Below, piece by piece: positions 7,930 through 15,564 of a stretch of 16,238 nucleotides of DNA. The DNA is from G963674505 sp964575975 (GTDB lineage Bacteria > Desulfobacterota > Desulfobacteria > Desulfobacterales > SKZT01). The first letter of the stretch is position 1. Every line of letters begins with the position of its first letter. The notes under the pieces were generated by a model. That model had not been told where the DNA came from and made no database searches. It saw only the letters and a list, made by a program, of their open reading frames with translations. The stretch is taken from positions 1 to 16,238 of the forward strand of contig CAZNTU010000120.1 of assembly GCA_964575975.1 (NCBI GenBank), read 5' to 3'. Made by a program: the position numbers and the translations under genes.

Positions 7930-9378
7930 ATGTCACAGGTTATCAATATTCAGCCCGTCACGCGAATCGAGGGACACGCGTCCATCGGCATCCGGCTTAA
8001 CGACGACGGCAACGTCGAGGACGCCCGCGTCAACGTCATGTCGCTGCGCGGCTTCGAGAAGTTCGTCGAGGGCAAGCCGGCCGAGGAGCTTCCCCGGATC
8101 GTGAGCCGCATCTGCGGCATCTGCCCCTGGATGCACCACCTGGCGTCGAACAAGGCCGTGGACGGCTGCTTCGGCGTGACGCCGCCCCCCGCGGGCCGCA
8201 AGCTTCGCGAGCTGATGCAAACCATCGCCCACGCCGAGGACAAGCTGCTGCACTTCTTCTTCCTGGCCGCCGCCGATTTCGTGATCGGCCCCGACAGCGA
8301 CTACGCCGTGCGCAACGTGATCGGCATCGCGAAAGCCAACCCGGAGCTTGCCAAGAAAGTGGTGCGGACCCGCCAGAAGGCCAAGATGATCCTCGACCGC
8401 TTTTCCAGCAAGGCCATCCATCCCATAGCCGGAGTCCCCGGCGGGTTTTCCAAGCCGTTGCTCGAGGAGGAACGGAAGGACATTTTGGAAAACATGCGCG
8501 AAGTCATGGATTTCGCCCTGTTCACGATGGATTTCGCCAAAAAGGAGGTCTTTCCCAAATACCTGGACGCCATCCAGACTCTGGGAGTCATCAGGACCGG
8601 CTTCATCGGCACCGTGGACGACCAAGGGGCGCTGAACCTCTACGACGGAAGGATTCGCCTGATGAAGCCCGACGGCGAATTCACGGAGTTCGAGGCGAAG
8701 GACTATCTGGACTGCATCGGGGAGCACGTGGAACCGTACTCCTACGGCAAGTTCCCGTACGCGCGCTGCTGGAACGAGGGTTTTTCCATGGATCTGGAGA
8801 ATCCTAAAGGAGTCTACCGCGCGAACACGCTGGCCCGGATCAACGTGGCGGACAAGCTGGCCACGCCTCGCGCGCAGGCGGAGCTGGAGGAGTTCCGGGA
8901 GACGTTCGGCCGCCCGGCCCAGGCGACGCTGCTGTACCACTACGCCCGTCTGATCGAGGAGGTCTACGCCTGCGAGCGCGCCGTCGAAATCCTGGATGAC
9001 CCCGAAATCACGAACCCGGACGTCCGCGCGAAGGTGGAACCCAAGGCCGGCCGGGGCGTGGGATGCGTGGAGGCCCCCCGCGGCACTCTCATCCACGACT
9101 ACTCCACCGACGAAAACGGCCTGATCACCCGCGCCAACATGATCGTCGGCACCACGCACAACCTGGGCCCGATGAACATGAGCGTGAACCAGGCGGCCCG
9201 CGCTTTGATACATGACGGAAAATTCGACGAAGGCGTGTTGAACCGCATAGAAATGGCGGTGCGCGCCTACGACCCGTGAATCAGCTGCGCCACCCATCGC
9301 CTGGACGGCGATCACGGAGTTTCCATCACCATCACCGATTCGAATAACAACGTCGTTCGGCGCTGGCCGAACGTCTGA
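7930..9378 (+). CDS. mvhA: [NiFeSe]-type F420-non-reducing hydrogenase large subunit (MvhA/VhuA-VhuU-like), selenoprotein
   Basis: This is the H2-activating subunit, 482 residues when TGA 9277-9279 is read as Sec450. The N-terminal nickel motif is 'RICGICPWMHH' (Cys62, Cys65). The C-terminal motif is 'DP-Sec-ISCATH', with Sec450 in place of the first Cys of DPCxxCxxH, the same position as in [NiFeSe] hydrogenases and archaeal VhuU. A 26-residue tail follows His456, to be removed by a maturation protease; the tail of such a gene opens this window. In methanococci the Sec part is a separate short subunit, VhuU; here it is continuous with the large subunit. AGGAGG at 7914-7919 lies 10 nt before the ATG. 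Read with UGA as stop, the protein would lack two Ni ligands and could not be active. A hairpin terminator follows. Confidence 0.94.
9277..9312 (+). promoter_or_regulatory. UGA Sec codon and SECIS hairpin of mvhA
   Basis: The in-frame TGA (9277-9279) is followed by a perfect 6-bp stem ATCGCC (9296-9301) and GGCGAT (9307-9312) with loop TGGAC. The loop starts 22 nt after the UGA and has G as its second base. The same sequence must also encode the nickel-binding Cys and His of the C-terminal motif. Confidence 0.82.
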
Positions 9379-9425
9379 AACAATAAATCGTTAGCCCAAA
9401 CGGGAATTCCTCCAAAGTAACGAAG

Positions 9426-9453
9426 AAGGGGAAAGGCTTCCTTTCCCCTTTGT
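9426..9453. terminator. Hairpin terminator after mvhA, between convergent genes
   Basis: AAGGGGAAAGG (9426-9436) and CCTTTCCCCTT (9440-9450) form an 11-bp stem with loop CTT, followed by the short T-rich run TGTT. It lies 47 nt past the mvhA stop and between mvhA and the convergent uma2-like gene, so it may serve both directions. Confidence 0.7.
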
Positions 9454-9516
9454 TCACCCGAAAATCCGCGTTTTGAAAGACGAACCTATTTCTGTTGGCA
9501 CTTGAATTCTCGACAT

Positions 9517-10119
9517 TTACTTTTTCGGTTCGGTCGGGTCGATACCCGCCGCTTGAAGCATGGCCGTCAATTCTTTTATTTTTTCTTCAGCCATTCTCGT
9601 TTTTTCTTTTTCCCTTTCGGCGCGCTCTGCTCCGGTAAGAATCAAATTTCCCTTGTCATCGGTCCACCGAAGCCACCTTGCGTTCAATCCTTCGTACCGA
9701 CCTTCCCATACGATAACGTTCAAACCGATATGCGGCAATTTACGGTCGACTTTGGGAATAAAAAGGCCGTCCGACAATTTGTAGATTCGCAGCTCGTCTT
9801 TTTGAATCAGTCTTTCGGGGTCGAAAACGACATGGTAGAGGACTCGGATATTTTCGTACTTCTTCCTTTTTTCATCGGCCTCGCCGCCTTTTTTGTTGGA
9901 GACGATTTCCACGACGACTTCTGGAGGTTTTCCGAATTCCCATATGAAGTAGGAACGGTTTTTTTTCTCCCATACCTCTTTTGCGACCTGAACATCGAGG
10001 CTGAGAAACATATCCGGAACGACCGGCGGTTGGTGAATCGCGTAAAAAATGCCGACGTTGGAAAACGCCACGAACTTTCGCCCCGGGTCCCAGTTGCCGT
10101 TGAGAGTTTCCGCCAGCAA
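9517..10119 (-). CDS. Uma2-family (DUF820, PD-(D/E)XK-like) protein, probably 5'-truncated or frameshifted
   Basis: The 200-residue frame matches the Uma2 family, which is predicted to have a restriction-endonuclease-like fold and is widespread in cyanobacteria and anaerobes; its role is unknown. Visible marks are 'NVGIFYAIHQPPVVPD', the PD acidic pair (Asp36, Asp42), 'EVVVEIVSNKKGGE' (Glu71), Lys84 in 'EKRKKY', and 'YHVVFDPE'. Residues 163-192 are a charged helix that could form a coiled coil. The frame opens with TTG at 10119 directly after an in-frame TGA. An ATG at 10141 in another frame gives 'MSTPTRM', and dropping one base near 10120 would join the two. Relatives normally carry several dozen more residues at the N-terminus. 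It may be a remnant or start at TTG. The gene is convergent with mvhA. Confidence 0.72.
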   Translation of the reverse strand: MLAETLNGNWDPGRKFVAFSNVGIFYAIHQPPVVPDMFLSLDVQVAKEVWEKKNRSYFIWEFGKPPEVVVEIVSNKKGGEADEKRKKYENIRVLYHVVFDPERLIQKDELRIYKLSDGLFIPKVDRKLPHIGLNVIVWEGRYEGLNARWLRWTDDKGNLILTGAERAEREKEKTRMAEEKIKELTAMLQAAGIDPTEPKK

Positions 10120-10253
10120 TCATTCTGGTGGGCGTTGACATGTACTCTTTGTTTCTTTCGGGGACCTGCCCGATTCAATACGTTGCCGCCGAGACCGAGC
10201 TGGCCCAGGTCGTTTTTCGGATATGTGTTCGCTCGCGGCGGTTTTTTTGGGAC

Positions 10254-10282
10254 TTGACATTTTTTTTCCGTTCTTTTACCGT
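10254..10282 (+). promoter_or_regulatory. Sigma70-like promoter for the corrinoid operon
   Basis: A perfect -35 TTGACA (10254-10259) is followed 17 nt later by TACCGT (10277-10282), a weak -10. Transcription would begin near 10289, just before the first paired segment of riboswitch 1, which supports the assignment. The intervening DNA is T-rich. Confidence 0.55.
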
Positions 10283-10290
10283 CCTTTTTT

Positions 10291-10450
10291 GTTCGGGTGC
10301 TCTTGACAGAGCCTAACAGGGAACCCCGCGAGAATCGGGGACGGGCCCGCCGCTGTGATCGGGGACGAGGACCGCGAGACGCCACTGGCTTTGAACGCCG
10401 GGAAGGCGCGGTCGCTAGGACGATCCGAGAGTCAGAAGACCTGCCCGGAC
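10291..10450 (+). ncRNA. Cobalamin riboswitch 1
   Basis: The conserved core of a cobalamin aptamer is present in order: AACAGGGAA (10315-10323), GCCGCTGTGA (10349-10358), GCCACTG (10381-10387), GGGAAGGC (10400-10407), and the B12 box AGTCAGAAGACCTGCC (10430-10445). The closing stem P1 is GTTCGGG (10291-10297) with CCCGGAC (10444-10450). An intrinsic terminator starts 76 nt downstream. Ligand binding is expected to switch off transcription into the receptor gene. Confidence 0.93.
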
Positions 10451-10525
10451 AAACGGAGGGAAAATGCCGCGCGGACGGCGGTGCGCCTCCAACCATAGCC
10501 GCAATGCCGAGGATGAAAAAGGGAC

Positions 10526-10560
10526 TCCCGGATCGATCCGTTCGATCCGGGATTTTTTTT
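10526..10560 (+). terminator. Intrinsic terminator after riboswitch 1
   Basis: TCCCGGATC (10526-10534) and GATCCGGGA (10544-10552) form a perfect 9-bp stem with a 9-nt loop, followed by eight T residues. It is a textbook intrinsic terminator and the likely expression platform of the first cobalamin aptamer. No real gene lies between that aptamer and this site. Confidence 0.88.
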
Positions 10561-10785
10561 GGGCCGTCCTCGGTCGCGGTTGTCCGGCCGAATCCACAAG
10601 CTTTCCATGGATTATCGGGCGCACCGGTGGCATCCCGTCGTTCGCGATTCGAAGAAAAGGCGCCCGTGCGCCGACCTTCGAAACACGCCCCTCCGAACAC
10701 GAAAACCCGCATGCCTCGCCCCCCGGTCGAGAAAACCACGGGGAGAAAGGAGGGACAGAAAAGAAGCTGTAAAGCAATGGCAATA

Positions 10786-10993
10786 GCAACCGGTCGCCCG
10801 AACGGAAAAGTCCGCCGGGCGATAATAGGGAATCCCGCGAAAATCGGGAGCGGTCCCGCCGCTGTGACTCCCCCTCGTTCCGCGCAAAAACCGGAAACGG
10901 GGAACTTGACCGGCAACGGATCGGCCACTGTTTCGGACATCGAGACGGGAAGGCCGCCGGTCGGGAGGAGAAGCCAGAAGACCTGCCGGATGC
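10786..10993 (+). ncRNA. Cobalamin riboswitch 2, in series with the first
   Basis: A second complete core follows about 340 nt after the first: AATAGGGAA (10824-10832), GCCGCTGTGA (10858-10867), GCCACTG (10924-10930), GGGAAGGCC (10947-10955), and the B12 box AAGCCAGAAGACCTGCC (10971-10987). P1 is GCAACCGG (10786-10793) with CCGGATGC (10986-10993), one mismatch. A stem TCGCCCG/CGGGCGA (about 10794-10822) follows P1. The region between GCTGTGA and GCCACTG is longer than in riboswitch 1, so the two are related but not an exact recent copy. Confidence 0.92.
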
Positions 10994-11091
10994 AAACGAA
11001 GCAAATTGGACTGACGAGGATTCGGTCGCGATTTTTAAAAAGCCGGGACGAACGCAAAAGACCGTCTTGCCCTGAAAAAAAGCGACTGCCC

Positions 11092-11117
11092 AAGCCCCGC
11101 CAAGGGCTTTTCTTTTT
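11092..11117 (+). terminator. Intrinsic terminator after riboswitch 2
   Basis: AAGCCC (11092-11097) and GGGCTT (11104-11109) form a 6-bp stem with loop CGCCAA. It runs into TTTTCTTTTT. It lies 98 nt past riboswitch 2 and 57 nt before the receptor start, where the expression platform should be. Confidence 0.78.
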
Positions 11118-11173
11118 CCTCGCACGCACGAAACCGGAAAAACACACGCATTTGGAAACGGAGAAAAAGAACA

Positions 11174-13231
11174 ATGGAGATCGGAAAGAAGATTGCTTTT
11201 ATATTTATCTTTTGCGTTTGGATCGCATGTTTCGTCGCTTCCTGGAACAAGGCTGTTTTCGCCGACGAAACGGACAAAGGCCCCGCCACCCTGGAAGACA
11301 TGGTTGTCACTTCCACGAAGATCGAAAAGACAGTCGAAAACCTGATCGATCCGGTCACCATAGTGACCGAGGAGGAGATCGCGCAGGGCGGGTTCACCGA
11401 TTTCACCGAGGTGCTGCGGTATACGCCCGGCATCGAGTTCAAGCGCTCGGGCGGCCCCGGCCAGTACAGCTACATGAAAATGCGTGGACTGACCGACACG
11501 TACATGCTGGTGCTGATCGACGGCGTTCTCATGAACGAAGCCGGGGGCGGTGTTGGCAATCTTGTCGCCCGGCTGGACCCCTACCTGATAGAAAAGGTGG
11601 AAATTCTCAGAGGAACGCAGTCTTCCTTGTACGGCTCCTCGGCCGTCAGCGGCGTGATCTCAATCACGACAAAGGGCGGAGTCCCCGGCATGCAAGGCAC
11701 GGCGGGCGCCGAATACGGCAGCCTGGACTGGACCAAAGGCTACGCCTCCTTGCGGGGCACTTACGGAAATTTCGGCTACGGAATCAACGTGCCCTACATC
11801 GACAGCGAAGGCGTGCAGGATTACGAAATGTACGAGAACTTCAGCCCCCACGCCAAATTGACCTACGCGACGGACGTCTTCGATTTGTCCTGCTCCGTCG
11901 TGTACAACGACTTCAAGAACAAGTACGCGCAGCTTGAAGAATCCTACGCCCCGGACAGCCCGGCGACCCAGTGGTGGGGGTTCGAGTTTCCGGACCCGGA
12001 CCAGTACAACAAGAGCGAGAGGACCATCGCGAGCCTGACCGGCAAGCATACGATCAACGAACATCTCAGCCACAAGCTCGGTTTCGGCTACACCTGGTAC
12101 GAATCTGAGTCCGCGGACGGCGACAACGGCCTTTTGGGCTACTATCCCGCTCCGGTGAACAATTTCTCCAATCCGACGGACTACTCCGACCCCACCGTGT
12201 ATTCCAAGGGGCAACCGGTGCCCATCTGGGACGACGGCGACGGTCTTTCCTATCACACAGAAACCACCACTTGGCTTGCGGACTATAACTTCATCATCGA
12301 CACGCATCTTGGAAACGCTGGACAGAACATCCTCCTTCTGGGCGCGGAATACAAGGACCAGGAATACGAGAAGTGGGGCAAATACGGGGACGCGGAATCC
12401 TCGGCGGACAACGTATCGGGCTACGTCAACGACCAGTTGCTGCTCCTGGACGAAGCCTTGATTCTGTCGGGCGGTCTTCGCTACGACGAGCACGAGGAGT
12501 TCGGCGGAGAAACCACCTACAAGGCTGGCGCATCCTACCGATTTCCCTGGCGCACCGAATTCTACGGCAACTACGGCACATCCTTCAAGGCCCCCAGCTT
12601 TTTCCAGCTCTACGACCCGAATTACGGAAACGAGAACCTCGATCCCGAGACAGGGGAAAACTACGAAATCGGTCTTCGCCAAGATCTTTTCGGCGGCCGC
12701 CTCGGACTGGAACTGGTCTATTTCGATATCGAAATAGAGGACGTGGTTACATACGTTTCCAACTGGCCCGCGTCTGGCGGCACGTACGTCAACATGGACA
12801 AGCTGGAATCCGACGGCCTCGAATTCGCGTTCAACTGGTTCATAACCGACATGCTCAGCCTAAAAGGAAACTACGCATACACCGATTCGAAAACTATCGA
12901 CGTGGGTCCCGACGGGACCGAGACGGCTTTCCGCACCGTACAGATCGCCAGGAACAAATGGAATCTGGGGCTCTTTTTCGACCACGACCGGTATCATTTC
13001 GGCGTCAACCTGTACTATTCCGATCCCAGGCTGCGGTGGAACGGAGACTTCGAAATGGACGAATACTACCGAGTGGATGTTACGGGAAGGGTGAACCTGT
13101 GGAAGGGGCTCGACGTCTACACCAGGATTCAAAACTTGTTCGACGAGGACATCCAGGAGGGATCCGCGTACGAGGAGCCCGGATTCTACGGAATCGTCGG
13201 CGTTTCCTGCAATGCGGATTTCCTGAATTAA
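11174..13231 (+). CDS. btuB: TonB-dependent outer-membrane receptor, BtuB type (cobalamin/corrinoid uptake)
   Basis: This 685-residue protein is an outer-membrane 22-strand barrel with an N-terminal plug. Residues 1-30 are a signal peptide ending near 'AVFADE'. A TonB box-like 'DMVVTST' is near residue 42, and the plug follows with 'VTIVTEEEI', 'RYTPGIEF', 'MRGLTDTYMLVLIDGV' and 'VEILRGTQSSLYGSSAVSG'. The remainder is Tyr/Trp/Gly-rich barrel sequence with 'GTSFKAPSF' and 'NLDPETGENYEIG'. Corrinoid as the substrate is inferred from the two cobalamin riboswitches upstream and the CobN/CobO-like genes downstream. The C-terminus ends 'NADFLN' rather than with a terminal aromatic. The ribosome binding site is weak (GGAG at 11160-11163, 10 nt from ATG). 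A hairpin separates it from the next gene. Confidence 0.9.
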   Translation: MEIGKKIAFIFIFCVWIACFVASWNKAVFADETDKGPATLEDMVVTSTKIEKTVENLIDPVTIVTEEEIAQGGFTDFTEVLRYTPGIEFKRSGGPGQYSYMKMRGLTDTYMLVLIDGVLMNEAGGGVGNLVARLDPYLIEKVEILRGTQSSLYGSSAVSGVISITTKGGVPGMQGTAGAEYGSLDWTKGYASLRGTYGNFGYGINVPYIDSEGVQDYEMYENFSPHAKLTYATDVFDLSCSVVYNDFKNKYAQLEESYAPDSPATQWWGFEFPDPDQYNKSERTIASLTGKHTINEHLSHKLGFGYTWYESESADGDNGLLGYYPAPVNNFSNPTDYSDPTVYSKGQPVPIWDDGDGLSYHTETTTWLADYNFIIDTHLGNAGQNILLLGAEYKDQEYEKWGKYGDAESSADNVSGYVNDQLLLLDEALILSGGLRYDEHEEFGGETTYKAGASYRFPWRTEFYGNYGTSFKAPSFFQLYDPNYGNENLDPETGENYEIGLRQDLFGGRLGLELVYFDIEIEDVVTYVSNWPASGGTYVNMDKLESDGLEFAFNWFITDMLSLKGNYAYTDSKTIDVGPDGTETAFRTVQIARNKWNLGLFFDHDRYHFGVNLYYSDPRLRWNGDFEMDEYYRVDVTGRVNLWKGLDVYTRIQNLFDEDIQEGSAYEEPGFYGIVGVSCNADFLN

Positions 13232-13232
13232 C

Positions 13233-13252
13233 GGCCTCGATTGAACGAGGCC
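13233..13252 (+). repeat. Intercistronic hairpin between btuB and the cobN-like gene
   Basis: GGCCTCG (13233-13239) and CGAGGCC (13246-13252) form a perfect 7-bp stem with loop ATTGAA, one nucleotide after the btuB stop. No T-run follows, so it is more likely an mRNA-stability or attenuating hairpin than a terminator. Confidence 0.55.
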
Positions 13253-13274
13253 TAATCACACAAGCAGGCATTCC

Positions 13275-15188
13275 ATGAAGATCGCGTTTGTCCATGGCCA
13301 TATGTTCAACGCGCAGACCTGGTCGAAAGCGCGCGACATCCTGCGAAAGGATGGCATCGAGCTGCACCTCTTCTCCCAGCAGCAATCCGGCGAGAAGGCG
13401 GTCGCTTTTTTGGAAAAGGAAGACGTGGATATTTTCGTCGGCCAATTGTTTCACGGCCTGCCCTGGCAAAGCGCGCTTCTGGAATGCGCGCAAAAGGCGA
13501 GAGCGCGGGCGGGCCTCGGATGGGACATGCCGCCCGCGTTCTCCACGTTTTCCGACGAACAGCGGGCGCGGCTGGAAAAATACCTGAACAAGATTTCCGT
13601 CGAAAACTACGCGGAGGGCATCAAGTATCTGGCCGCCTGCGCCGGGGCCGACGTGAAATACGAGACTCCCCGGCCGGTGCAGACCCACGGCGCCTATCAT
13701 CCGGACGCGCCGGAATTGTTCCCGAACGTCTCCGGATACCGCGCTTGGCTCCGCGAAAGGACGGACGGAACGGACGACCGCCCGGCGGTGGGAATCCTCT
13801 GCTACTACGGGCAGGTCCTGGAGAACAACCGAGAGGACATCGACGAGGTTGTCAGGGCCGTGGAAGCCAACGGGATGGTCCCCCTGTGCGTTTGTTCCGA
13901 AGGCGGAGGCGACGCCGCCCTTCCCCTGGAAAAACGCTATCCCTGGCTGGCCTACCTCAAGGAGGGCGCAAGCTCTCGATCGCTCAAGCCGGCGGCGATA
14001 TTCAACATGATGGCCGGGCGTCTTTTGTCCGCGCCGGAAGACTCCGTTTTGTTCGAAGAATTGAACGTGCCCGTGTTTCAAACCATTCGCCTCTATCATC
14101 GGAGCCCCGAGGAGTGGGAAGAGGACGCGGGCGGGCTAGGCTCCGGGGCCTTCGGACTGGTCTACGGCCTCGCCCAGCCCGAAATGGCGGGGGTCGTGGA
14201 GCCGACCATGGTCTCGGGGACGGTCCCGGAAAAAGACGCCTCCGCGGACATCGGCCTTCGACGCTACGCGCCGGTCCCGGAGCGAATCGACCACCTCTGC
14301 AAGCGGTTCAAGCGCTGGCTCTCCTTGCGGACTCTCCCGAACTCCGAGAAAAGGGTGAGCATCGTGCTGAACAATAACCCCTGCAAGGGGGTGAAGGCGA
14401 CCCTCGGAATCGCTGTCGGCCTGGACACCTTCGAAAGCCTCGCCCGCGTGATCGCGGCGTTGAGAAATGAAGGCTACGACACCGGAGACGCCCCCAAGGA
14501 CGGCAAGGCCATCCTGGACATGTTCATGGAGCGAGACGCCTTCAAGTCCGACGGCGAGGTTTTCTGCCAGTTTCTCCACCTGATGGGCATGCGCCCGGTC
14601 TGGGTCGCCAACGGTCGCGTGTCGAAAATCGAACCGGCCCCGTTGGAATCGCTGTCTCTTTCCGTCGATGGAACGACCTGGTCGCCGCGTCCCCGCGTGG
14701 ACGTCGTCATTCAAACCAGCGGCATCCTCAGGGACATGGTCCCCCATTTCGCGGACCTGCTCGACGAAAAGTGGATCGAAAACCGGAAAAAGCACGGGTA
14801 CAAGGGCGCCGGCGGAGTGTCGTCCCGCGTCAACAACCTATATAAATTGAGCGCCACCACCCGCAAGGTGGACAAGTGGGTCTTCGACGGCGTGGTCGAA
14901 ACCTACGTTTTGAACAGGGAAAACCTGGAATGGCTCAGGACCGCGAACCCCTACGCCTTGGAAGAGCTGACCCGCCGCCTGCTCGAGGCCGAATCCAGAG
15001 GACTCCGGGAAGCCGATCCCGACATGCTGGAGGCGGTGCGCCAGGCGGCGCTGGAAATCGAGGGCGACATGGAGGAGATCATGGGCGAAGTGAAGGAGGA
15101 ATTCCAGGGAGGGAAGGTGGATGTTCTCACCGCCGCGGACGTGGACGTATGGAAGCAAAAATGGAAACTGGAGGATTTGGGGATATGA
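13275..15188 (+). CDS. cobN: CobN-like cobaltochelatase subunit with a large in-frame internal deletion
   Basis: CobN is the large subunit of aerobic-type cobaltochelatase and is usually 1,200-1,300 residues; this frame has 637. The N-terminus is CobN-like ('MKIAFVHGHMFNAQTWS'; 'NNPCKGVKATLGIAVGLDT' near 370). Near residue 423 it jumps from the 'GYDTGDAPKDG' region to 'SDGEVFCQFLHLMGMRPVW', which belongs in the C-terminal third. It then follows the family end ('PRVDVVIQTSGILRD', 'HGYKGAG', 'VVETYVLNRENLEWL'). The middle, including the family's 'HGTLEWLPGK'-type signature, is absent. The frame is intact, so it may be translated, but chelatase activity is doubtful. The ribosome binding site is weak. 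The stop overlaps the cobO start as ATGA. Alternatives are a specialised short CobN-like protein or an assembly collapse. Confidence 0.82.
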   Translation: MKIAFVHGHMFNAQTWSKARDILRKDGIELHLFSQQQSGEKAVAFLEKEDVDIFVGQLFHGLPWQSALLECAQKARARAGLGWDMPPAFSTFSDEQRARLEKYLNKISVENYAEGIKYLAACAGADVKYETPRPVQTHGAYHPDAPELFPNVSGYRAWLRERTDGTDDRPAVGILCYYGQVLENNREDIDEVVRAVEANGMVPLCVCSEGGGDAALPLEKRYPWLAYLKEGASSRSLKPAAIFNMMAGRLLSAPEDSVLFEELNVPVFQTIRLYHRSPEEWEEDAGGLGSGAFGLVYGLAQPEMAGVVEPTMVSGTVPEKDASADIGLRRYAPVPERIDHLCKRFKRWLSLRTLPNSEKRVSIVLNNNPCKGVKATLGIAVGLDTFESLARVIAALRNEGYDTGDAPKDGKAILDMFMERDAFKSDGEVFCQFLHLMGMRPVWVANGRVSKIEPAPLESLSLSVDGTTWSPRPRVDVVIQTSGILRDMVPHFADLLDEKWIENRKKHGYKGAGGVSSRVNNLYKLSATTRKVDKWVFDGVVETYVLNRENLEWLRTANPYALEELTRRLLEAESRGLREADPDMLEAVRQAALEIEGDMEEIMGEVKEEFQGGKVDVLTAADVDVWKQKWKLEDLGI

Positions 15189-15301
15189 ACAAGGGCGTGC
15201 TGATGGTGTTCACCGGCAACGGCAAGGGAAAGACCACGTCCGCGGATTGGGGGATTGGGGGATGGGGAGAGGGGGGGATGGGGTTGGATTTGTTGGCATA
15301 G
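15185..15301 (+). pseudogene. cobO: cobO remnant: N-terminal P-loop of cob(I)alamin adenosyltransferase, then unrelated G-rich sequence
   Basis: CobO/BtuR adenosylates corrinoids and is usually about 180 residues. The start here is right: 'GVLMVFTGNGKGKTTSA' carries the Walker A motif, and the ATG overlaps the cobN stop. From about 15245 the frame enters a G-rich low-complexity tract encoding 'DWGIGGWGEGGMG' and stops at 15299-15301, giving 38 residues in all. No later CobO motif (for example the central 'VLDE') is seen downstream in any frame before the next gene. The remaining coding part appears deleted or displaced. Confidence 0.75.
15245..15287 (+). repeat. G-rich GATTGGGG-type tract at the cobO break point
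   Basis: The tract has five G runs of 4-7 (15249-15253, 15257-15261, 15264-15267, 15271-15277, 15280-15283) in an imperfect GATTGGGG-like 8-bp repeat. It begins exactly where CobO similarity ends. The plus strand could form a G-quadruplex. The 263 bp from the remnant's stop to the next start hold no gene that I recognise and look AT-richer in places. Confidence 0.7.
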
Positions 15302-15451
15302 CAGGACATGGGTTGTTTTGAAATTATCAATTTTTCAGGGGGAAGGCGCGATTTGGCGCGGGGAGGTTTCGATGTAATTTTATTGGCGGGTACAGCAGGC
15401 TTTGAGCGTTTTGGGCGAGGCGATCAAGTTTCGGGATCCTCGCATGATCAG

Positions 15452-15473
15452 AAGCCATCGAGAATGGCTTTTT
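15452..15473 (+). terminator. Possible weak terminator hairpin downstream of the cobO remnant
   Basis: AAGCCAT (15452-15458) and ATGGCTT (15464-15470) form a perfect 7-bp stem with loop CGAGA, merging into five T residues. The stem has modest GC and the U-tract is short, so termination may be partial. It lies 92 nt before the next gene. Confidence 0.45.
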
Positions 15474-15564
15474 CGAAATATCGCCGGGGTTTTCCTGGCT
15501 ATGGAATTGGATGCGGCCCAATTGACATGCCCGAGCATGAATTGAAGATCGAGGGTGCGAACCT

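Noticed and set aside
9376..9378. Second TGA of mvhA as another Sec codon
   Set aside because: It ends the cleavable tail at the expected length after the nickel motif, and a terminator hairpin follows soon after.
10303..10308. Second TTGACA as a promoter -35 box
   Set aside because: It lies within riboswitch 1 in the GCTC-TTGACA-GAGC hairpin loop, and no -10 box stands at a proper distance.
10464..10772. Plus-strand frame of about 102 codons after riboswitch 1, with CGGAGGG 3 nt before the ATG
   Set aside because: The intrinsic terminator lies inside it, the composition is Arg/Pro/Gly-rich without recognisable protein features, and it resembles no family. A small leader peptide is possible but unsupported.
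9807..11174. Long minus-strand frame through the riboswitch region
   Set aside because: It overlaps both riboswitches and the uma2-like gene in another frame, and its translation is low-complexity with no family marks.
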